This document shows positions 5,978 to 10,806 of a stretch of 10,806 nt of DNA, piece after piece (positions within the stretch are counted from its first letter, which is position 1; every line of letters begins with the position of its first letter). The stretch is from Dehalococcoidia bacterium. GTDB taxonomy: Bacteria; Chloroflexota; Dehalococcoidia; UBA2247. The stretch is from positions 1 to 10,806 of the forward strand of contig JAGHDJ010000003.1 of NCBI GenBank assembly GCA_021159955.1, written 5' to 3'. The notes under the pieces were generated by a model. That model saw only the letters and a list, made by a program, of their open reading frames with translations. It did no database searches and had not been told where the DNA came from. Made by a program: the position numbers and the translations under genes.

Positions 5978-7249
5978 ATGAAAGAAAAAAGGAAGATTGG
6001 GCGTGGAGTATGTGTAATCGGCGCAGGAATGTCTAAATTCGGTATGTTTCCCGATAAGGACTCCAAGGAGTTATTTGTTGAGTCCTTTAAGGAAACAGTC
6101 GAGTCAGTAGATAAGGGATTTGACCCAAACGATATCGATGCCCTTTATCTGGGAAACTTCAGCAATGATTACTTCGTACATCAAGGGCATTGGGCACCTA
6201 TTATCGCCGACGCGATTGGGCATACACCAAAACCAGCAACGAGGACAGAATGTGCCTGTGCTGCCAGTGCGCTTGCCTTTAAGGAAGGTGTTTTTGCTAT
6301 AGCTTCGGGATTCTACGATATTGTTCTGGTCGGTGGCGTAGAAGAGATGTCGAAATGCAATACCGCAGAGGTAACTGAGGGTCTGGCTATGGCTGCTTTT
6401 CCCTCTGAACTTGTAGCAGGTTTTACCTTCCCTGGTATCTTTGGAGCCATAGGTTCAGCATACTTTGCCAAGTATGGATGCACGAAAGAAGATCTCTTCA
6501 ACATAACTATAAAGAGCCACAATAATGCTAAGCTGAACCCTAAGGCACAGCTTCCATTCACTATCCGCGACATGATGAACCAGAAAATCGCAAAGGCCAA
6601 GAAAAAGGGGCGGACGGTACCCTTCTGGAACGATGAGAAGGAGTTTTTGCGTGACCCTAAAGCCAACCCTGTAGTTGCTTACCCAATGAGTCTCTACGAT
6701 TGCTGTCCTATAAGCGATGGAGCAAGTTCCATGATACTGTGCTCAGAAGAGATAGCACGGAGATTCACCGATAATCCACTGTATGTTATTGGCATTGGTC
6801 AGGGAAGCGGCGGAGGACTGCAATCCCCAACCAATGATAATATAACCTCTCTCGAAGCCACACGTTTTGCCGCAGCCGAAGCCTACAGTATGGCAGGGCT
6901 GAGCCCCAAAGACATACAATTCTCTGAAGTGCACGACTGTTTCTCTATGGCTGAGGTTATCGATATAGAGGATCTGGGCTTTTTTAAACATGGAGAAGCA
7001 TACAAAGCCATAAATGAAGGACAAACAAAACTAGATGGCTCAATGCCAATTAATACCTCCGGCGGACTCAAATGCAAAGGACATCCAGTAGGCGCAACAG
7101 GGACAGGTCAACTACATGAGGTGTGGGAACAGCTCAGAGGAGAAGCCGGAGAAAGACAGATTCCCAACAAGGACCTGAAAATCGGAGCGGCCCACAATTT
7201 AGGGGGTACAGGAGGCACCTGCACCTTCACCATTCTCGAAAGAAGATAA
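5978..7249 (+). CDS. Thiolase, SCP2/archaeal acetoacetyl-CoA thiolase type
   Basis: Members of this type cleave or form 3-ketoacyl-CoA (for example acetoacetyl-CoA to two acetyl-CoA) in the cytoplasm. At 423 residues it has the nucleophilic cysteine in the ECACAAS stretch (Cys94, with Cys92 beside it), HDCF at 319-322 and GHPVGATG from 368, ending in HNLGGTGGTC. HDCF plus a GHP motif without the C-terminal CxG of FadA-type thiolases marks the SCP2/archaeal group. AGGAGGT (5966-5972) fixes the ATG at 5978; the ATG at 5973 is out of frame. The next gene encodes its typical DUF35 partner. With BKACE upstream it may recycle acetoacetyl-CoA, but no enzyme that would activate acetoacetate is in view, so a longer 3-ketoacyl-CoA is equally possible. 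Confidence 0.92.
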   Translation: MKEKRKIGRGVCVIGAGMSKFGMFPDKDSKELFVESFKETVESVDKGFDPNDIDALYLGNFSNDYFVHQGHWAPIIADAIGHTPKPATRTECACAASALAFKEGVFAIASGFYDIVLVGGVEEMSKCNTAEVTEGLAMAAFPSELVAGFTFPGIFGAIGSAYFAKYGCTKEDLFNITIKSHNNAKLNPKAQLPFTIRDMMNQKIAKAKKKGRTVPFWNDEKEFLRDPKANPVVAYPMSLYDCCPISDGASSMILCSEEIARRFTDNPLYVIGIGQGSGGGLQSPTNDNITSLEATRFAAAEAYSMAGLSPKDIQFSEVHDCFSMAEVIDIEDLGFFKHGEAYKAINEGQTKLDGSMPINTSGGLKCKGHPVGATGTGQLHEVWEQLRGEAGERQIPNKDLKIGAAHNLGGTGGTCTFTILERR

Positions 7250-7266
7250 AAAAGGAGAATAAAACG

Positions 7267-7683
7267 GTGGAAGAAAGAACATTTAGTGACATTTCTCACG
7301 GAAAATTCCTTAATGAAGATAAACTCATGGCCTCTAAGTGCAAAAAGTGCGGTGCTGTTTTTGCACCTGCCCGCCCCATCTGCCCCAAATGCAAATCTCA
7401 AGAAATGGAGTGGACTCCGATGAAGGGCACAGGTAAGCTAATAGCTTATACCTGCATAGCTGTAGGTCCACCTATGATGATAGAAGAGGGTTATGATAGA
7501 AACAATCCCTATTGCTCAGGGGTGGTACAATTGGATGAGGGACCAAAGGTCTGTGGACGAATTGAAGGAGTGAACCCCAAAGAGCCAGAAACCATCAAGG
7601 TTGGAACACCCCTTAAAGTCAGGTTCCTGCACCGAGGCGAAGGTGAAAATATAAAAACATATCTGGCATTTAAGCCGGAATAA
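7267..7683 (+). CDS. Zinc-ribbon/OB-fold protein (DUF35), thiolase partner
   Basis: DUF35 proteins bind thiolase-fold enzymes; in archaea one bridges acetoacetyl-CoA thiolase and HMG-CoA synthase, and in steroid-degrading bacteria others pair with SCP2-type thiolase-fold proteins. The 138-residue product has an N-terminal helix region, a zinc ribbon with Cys25, Cys28, Cys39 and Cys42 (CKKCG...CPKC) and an OB-fold from about 50 to 135 (GTGKLIAYT, YCSGVVQLDEG, GTPLKVRF). The start is GTG 7267 with AAAGGAG (7251-7257) 9 nt upstream. The reading frame is open further up to 7123, but that extension lies inside the thiolase gene and is not protein-like. It follows the thiolase by 17 bases, in one transcript. 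No HMG-CoA synthase is present here. Confidence 0.9.
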   Translation: MEERTFSDISHGKFLNEDKLMASKCKKCGAVFAPARPICPKCKSQEMEWTPMKGTGKLIAYTCIAVGPPMMIEEGYDRNNPYCSGVVQLDEGPKVCGRIEGVNPKEPETIKVGTPLKVRFLHRGEGENIKTYLAFKPE

Positions 7684-7721
7684 GTTCTTTGACAGGGCGT
7701 AAGTTTTTACCTTAGTAAAGG

Positions 7722-7755
7722 CACAAATGGGACTATTATAGCTCCATTTTGTGTT
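7722..7755 (+). terminator. Weak imperfect hairpin after the DUF35 gene
   Basis: CACAAA (7722-7727) pairs with TTTGTG (7748-7753), then TGG with CCA across a one-base bulge, and CT with AG at the top, leaving a short AT-rich loop. The T-tract after it is poor. It is the only hairpin candidate between the catabolic block and the heat-shock promoter. I see nothing else in 7684-7830. Confidence 0.3.
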
Positions 7756-7835
7756 GATGCTCTCAAACATCCTATCTCGGTTTAGAATAATCCCCGTCGC
7801 AAACAAAATGTCCTGATTACAACTCCTTATCCCTA

Positions 7836-7864
7836 TTGACAATCAGCATATGATAGTGTAAAGT
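7836..7864 (+). promoter_or_regulatory. Sigma70-type promoter of the hrcA-grpE-dnaK operon
   Basis: A perfect TTGACA (7836-7841), a 17-bp spacer and TAAAGT (7859-7864, 4 of 6). Transcription would start near 7871, just ahead of the CIRCE dyad, the standard arrangement for HrcA-repressed heat-shock operons. Confidence 0.82.
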
Positions 7865-7877
7865 GAGAGCGAATGAG

Positions 7878-7904
7878 TTAGCACTCTGACGCCTCGAGTG
7901 CTAA
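7878..7904. promoter_or_regulatory. CIRCE operator (HrcA binding site)
   Basis: TTAGCACTC (7878-7886), 9 bases, GAGTGCTAA (7896-7904): both arms match the CIRCE consensus exactly. HrcA binds it to repress the operon until heat-unfolded proteins titrate the chaperonin that keeps HrcA active. It ends 13 bases before the hrcA start, so it is also in the 5' untranslated mRNA. Confidence 0.97.
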
Positions 7905-7917
7905 TCAGGTGTAAGAA

Positions 7918-8934
7918 ATGTTGTCACAAAGAAAAAATGCCATTCTCAAAACGATAGTAAATCAATATATAGCCAATGCCACTCCCGTAGCATCAGACAT
8001 TATCGCCTGCGAATATCGTGACAAGGTAAGTTCCGCTACAATTCGCAATGAGATGGCATGGCTTGAAAATGAAAACTATATTATTCGCCCCCATATCTCT
8101 TCAGGAGGCATTCCGTCTGATAGGGGTTATCGCTATTATGTTGAGGAATTAATGGGCGAACCAGAACTGCCACTGAACGAACAGCGCACCATCAGGCACA
8201 TGTTCTATCAAGTGGAGCAGCAAATTGAGGAGTGGGCACGCTTGGCAGCAGCAATACTCGCCGGCGAAGTTACTAATATAGCACTGGTCACCCTACCCCG
8301 AGCAAATGAGTCACGCTTAAAACATCTGGAATTAATGGCGGTTAGAGAATCACTTATCCTACTCATCGTATTACTTCATGATACTAGAATTAGGCAACAA
8401 CTCCTCGCTGTTGAAACCCCATTATCACAAGAAGAACTAAGTTCCATCAGCGAAAAACTGAATAACCGCTACACTGGGCTAAACCGCACGCAAATACACG
8501 CCGCTGATGACGGAACTTTATCCCCTGTAGAATTAAGGATATCTCACGCATTACTGCAGATGATAGATGTAGAAGATAACCAACCCGGGGAACCATGCCT
8601 TGACGGACTGAGGCATTTTCTGAAGCAACCTGACTTCACCAATACAGAAGATTTGCGGAGCCTGATAGAGTTGCTGGAAAAACATTGCCTGCTCAACTCC
8701 ATACTTAGTATCCTCGGCGAGCAGGGTGGAGTTCAGGTAATTATTGGGACAGAGAATACGGACAGCGCATTAAAGAAATGCAGCTTGGTGCTGAGCGCAT
8801 ACAATTCCGGCAAAGGAACCAGTGGTATTGTCGGGGTTATAGGACCCACACGCATGCGCTATCACAGGGTAATATCTGCAGTGCAATATCTATCTTCAAT
8901 AATGAATGAGCTGACGGTTGAAATTTCTGACTAG
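7918..8934 (+). CDS. hrcA: Heat-inducible transcription repressor HrcA
   Basis: DNA-binding repressor of CIRCE-controlled heat-shock genes; it represses its own operon. The 338 residues are normal for the family. An N-terminal winged helix (1-72) includes SSATIRNEM and the wing HISSGGIPSDRGYR (59-72). A GAF-like and dimerisation region follows, then the conserved C-terminal GVIGPTRMRY (306-315). In most HrcA the wing reads S-G-R-I-P-T; here the Arg is Gly64 and the Thr is Ser67. AGGTG (7907-7911) gives a ribosome binding site 6 nt before the ATG. It is first in the operon, directly downstream of the promoter and CIRCE. Confidence 0.96.
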   Translation: MLSQRKNAILKTIVNQYIANATPVASDIIACEYRDKVSSATIRNEMAWLENENYIIRPHISSGGIPSDRGYRYYVEELMGEPELPLNEQRTIRHMFYQVEQQIEEWARLAAAILAGEVTNIALVTLPRANESRLKHLELMAVRESLILLIVLLHDTRIRQQLLAVETPLSQEELSSISEKLNNRYTGLNRTQIHAADDGTLSPVELRISHALLQMIDVEDNQPGEPCLDGLRHFLKQPDFTNTEDLRSLIELLEKHCLLNSILSILGEQGGVQVIIGTENTDSALKKCSLVLSAYNSGKGTSGIVGVIGPTRMRYHRVISAVQYLSSIMNELTVEISD

Positions 8935-8993
8935 AATATAGCTTTGCCGATAATGATTCAATATTTTATATAGAGGCAATTACAGGAGAAGAA

Positions 8994-9569
8994 ATGGAAA
9001 AAGACAGGCAAGTTACAAACAAAAAGGAGTCTTCACATAATACTAAAAAGCCTTCCTCTCCCCCCACAGAAGGAGAACTTAAGGACATAGGATTACTGCA
9101 AGATGCCCTTAATAAAGAGAAGGAGAAATCAGAGAGATACCTTGCAAACTGGCAAAGAGCACAAGCCGATTCCGAGAATTATAAAAAGCGTACCGAACAA
9201 GAGAAAGAAAGCATTACTAAATTTGCCAACATGATTTTTATACTTAATCTGCTTCCAATAATCGATGATATGGATCGCGCCTTAAATTCAATTCCCCACA
9301 ACCTTAAGAAATTAAGTTGGATTGACGGATTTGAATTAATCTACCGCAAATTCAAAGCGGCTATGGAGAACCAGGGACTTGCCGAAATCGAAGCGTTAGG
9401 TGAGACATTCGACCCATCATTACATGAAGCAATAGCACATACAGACGGGGAAGAAGACAAAGTAATAGATGTAACACAGAAAGGATATACACTAAACGGG
9501 AAGATTCTACGTCCCGCTATGGTAATAGTAGGACGCGGGAAAAGTAAAGCCAACGAAGTGGAGGATTAG
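8994..9569 (+). CDS. grpE: Nucleotide exchange factor GrpE
   Basis: Cytoplasmic co-chaperone that releases ADP from DnaK. At 191 residues it has the family architecture: a disordered charged N-terminus (1-29), a long coiled-coil helix (about 30-80, with [20 protein letters not shown]), a central helical part containing [12 protein letters not shown], and the C-terminal beta domain with FDPSLHEAI and the signature [24 protein letters not shown] (8983-8990) precedes the ATG. The 59-bp gap after hrcA holds no promoter I would defend. Its stop is 2 bases before dnaK, and the dnaK ribosome binding site lies in its last codons. Confidence 0.96.
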   Translation: MEKDRQVTNKKESSHNTKKPSSPPTEGELKDIGLLQDALNKEKEKSERYLANWQRAQADSENYKKRTEQEKESITKFANMIFILNLLPIIDDMDRALNSIPHNLKKLSWIDGFELIYRKFKAAMENQGLAEIEALGETFDPSLHEAIAHTDGEEDKVIDVTQKGYTLNGKILRPAMVIVGRGKSKANEVED

Positions 9570-9571
9570 AA

Positions 9572-10806
9572 ATGGCTAAAGTAATAGGAATAGATTTAGG
9601 AACAACTATGAGCGAAGTTGCCGTGATGGAAGGTGGAAAGGCTGTCATAGTTACCAATGCTGAAGGTGGACGTCTAACCCCTTCTATGGTAGCAATCACC
9701 AAGAAGGGAGAACGTCTGGTAGGACAACTAGCAAGAAGACAGGCAATAATCAACCCCGACAACACTATCTTCAGCGCTAAACGCTTCATAGGACGCAAGT
9801 TTAGTGAAGAGTCTGTTAGGCATGACAAGGAGCTGGTCCCATTCAAATTAAGTGAAGCTTCCAATGGTGACGTTAAAATAAAAATGGGGGATCGCGACTA
9901 CAGTCCAGCAGAAATTTCAGCTATGGTATTACAAAAACTAAAAGCTGATGCTGAAGCTTATCTCGGTGACAAAGTTACTGAGGCAGTTATTACTGTGCCT
10001 GCATATTTTAATGATAGCCAGAGGCAAGCAACGAAAGATGCAGGGGTAATAGCTGGATTGAACGTACTTAGAATCATCAATGAGCCCACGGCTGCCTCTC
10101 TCGCTTACGGACTGGACAAGAAAGGCGATGAGACCATAGCAGTATTCGACCTTGGTGGAGGCACCTTTGATATCTCCATCATGGAACTGGGTGAAGGGAC
10201 ATTCCATGTTAAATCAACCAATGGTGATACCCATCTGGGAGGAGATGATTTTGACCAGAAAATAATTGACTGGCTTTGCGCTGAGTTTAAAAGAGATCAG
10301 GGTATCGATCTCAAACAAGATAGAACGGCTCTACAGCGACTAAAAGAGGCTGCTGAGAAAGCAAAATGCGAGCTCTCCACAGTTTTACAAACTGAGGTAA
10401 ATCTTCCTTTTGTAACAGCCGATTCCAGCGGTCCCAAACATTTAAACATTAATCTTACACGTGCCAAACTGGAACAACTTACCGAAGACCTGGTAAATAA
10501 AACTCTCGCACCATGCGAGCAAGCCCTATCAGATGCGGGTGTAACTGCATCTGATATAAATGAAGTAATTCTCGTTGGTGGTCAGAGCAGGATGCCTCTA
10601 GTCCAAAAGAAGGTAGAATCAATTTTTAACAAAAAACCCAATAAGGGGGTCAATCCAGAGGAAGTTGTAGCTATGGGAGCTGCTATCCAAGCAGGTGTCT
10701 TAAAGGGAGAAGTAAATGACGTACTTCTTCTCGATGTAACACCTCTAACCCTTGGTATCGAGTCATTAGGAGGAGTATCAACCCCGCTTATACCACGCAA
10801 TATCAC
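9572..10806 (+). CDS. dnaK: Chaperone DnaK (Hsp70), N-terminal 411 codons (runs off the right edge)
   Basis: ATP-dependent Hsp70 chaperone, cytoplasmic. The frame is open from ATG 9572 (TGGAGG 7 nt upstream) to the window end. It covers the complete ATPase domain: phosphate-1 motif [14 protein letters not shown] (from residue 5), [26 protein letters not shown], phosphate-2 [11 protein letters not shown] and adenosine motif [11 protein letters not shown]. The interdomain linker DVLLLDV (383-389) and the first strand of the substrate-binding domain ([12 protein letters not shown]) follow. Position 13, almost always Asn in the GTTNS motif, is Met here. The operon order hrcA-grpE-dnaK suggests dnaJ may follow outside the window (inference). 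Expression is controlled by CIRCE. Confidence 0.97.
   Translation, partial: MAKVIGIDLGTTMSEVAVMEGGKAVIVTNAEGGRLTPSMVAITKKGERLVGQLARRQAIINPDNTIFSAKRFIGRKFSEESVRHDKELVPFKLSEASNGDVKIKMGDRDYSPAEISAMVLQKLKADAEAYLGDKVTEAVITVPAYFNDSQRQATKDAGVIAGLNVLRIINEPTAASLAYGLDKKGDETIAVFDLGGGTFDISIMELGEGTFHVKSTNGDTHLGGDDFDQKIIDWLCAEFKRDQGIDLKQDRTALQRLKEAAEKAKCELSTVLQTEVNLPFVTADSSGPKHLNINLTRAKLEQLTEDLVNKTLAPCEQALSDAGVTASDINEVILVGGQSRMPLVQKKVESIFNKKPNKGVNPEEVVAMGAAIQAGVLKGEVNDVLLLDVTPLTLGIESLGGVSTPLIPRNI

Noticed and set aside
7123..7266. N-terminal extension of the DUF35 protein within the thiolase gene
   Set aside because: The extension is low-quality Arg/His/Lys-rich sequence in a shadow frame of the thiolase. 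GTG 7267 has a proper ribosome binding site.
7516..7842. Minus-strand 108-codon frame across the DUF35 3' end and the hrcA upstream gap
   Set aside because: No ribosome binding site or recognisable protein; largely antisense to the DUF35 gene and ends in the hrcA promoter.
1..10806. CRISPR arrays, tRNA or rRNA genes, toxin-antitoxin or phage-defence systems
   Set aside because: No regularly spaced repeats, tRNA- or rRNA-like stretches, or proteins of such systems were seen on either strand.

Overview
The window looks like chromosomal DNA of an anaerobic Chloroflexota, most likely class Dehalococcoidia. The evidence is the DnaK and HrcA/GrpE sequences (for example the SEVAV residues after the first DnaK phosphate motif), the Ala/Pro/Thr-rich linker behind the lipobox of the binding protein, and a perfect CIRCE element in front of hrcA. 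The assignment rests on remembered family features, not on a search.

Layout. Positions 1-145 (minus strand) hold the 5' end of pgk (phosphoglycerate kinase), which reads out of the window. The next 630 bases have no intact gene. They contain a pgk promoter candidate, a 284-bp internally deleted insertion sequence (218-501) with 30-bp inverted ends and a broken transposase on the minus strand, then a strong sigma70-type promoter (542-570) and an intrinsic terminator (636-675) that together define a ~100-nt leader or small RNA. From 777 a plus-strand catabolic block follows: a complete three-component TRAP transporter (dctP lipoprotein, dctQ, dctM), a metallo-beta-lactamase-fold hydrolase, a beta-keto acid cleavage enzyme (BKACE, formerly DUF849), an SCP2/archaeal-type thiolase and its DUF35 zinc-ribbon/OB-fold partner. 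From 7836 the heat-shock operon begins: sigma70 promoter, CIRCE, hrcA, grpE, and dnaK running off the right edge.

How the genes may work together. The TRAP transporter would import an organic acid using an ion gradient. The BKACE would condense a beta-keto acid with acetyl-CoA to give acetoacetate and a new acyl-CoA. The thiolase/DUF35 pair would handle a 3-ketoacyl-CoA, and the MBL hydrolase could open a lactone or cleave an ester or thioester. The substrate is not evident. The BKACE lacks the Glu14 of the lysine-fermentation enzyme Kce, and the DctP lacks the usual carboxylate-binding Arg, so both point away from the best-studied ligands. No acetoacetate-activating enzyme and no dedicated regulator are present in the window. 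The heat-shock operon is a separate unit whose HrcA/CIRCE autoregulation is directly visible.
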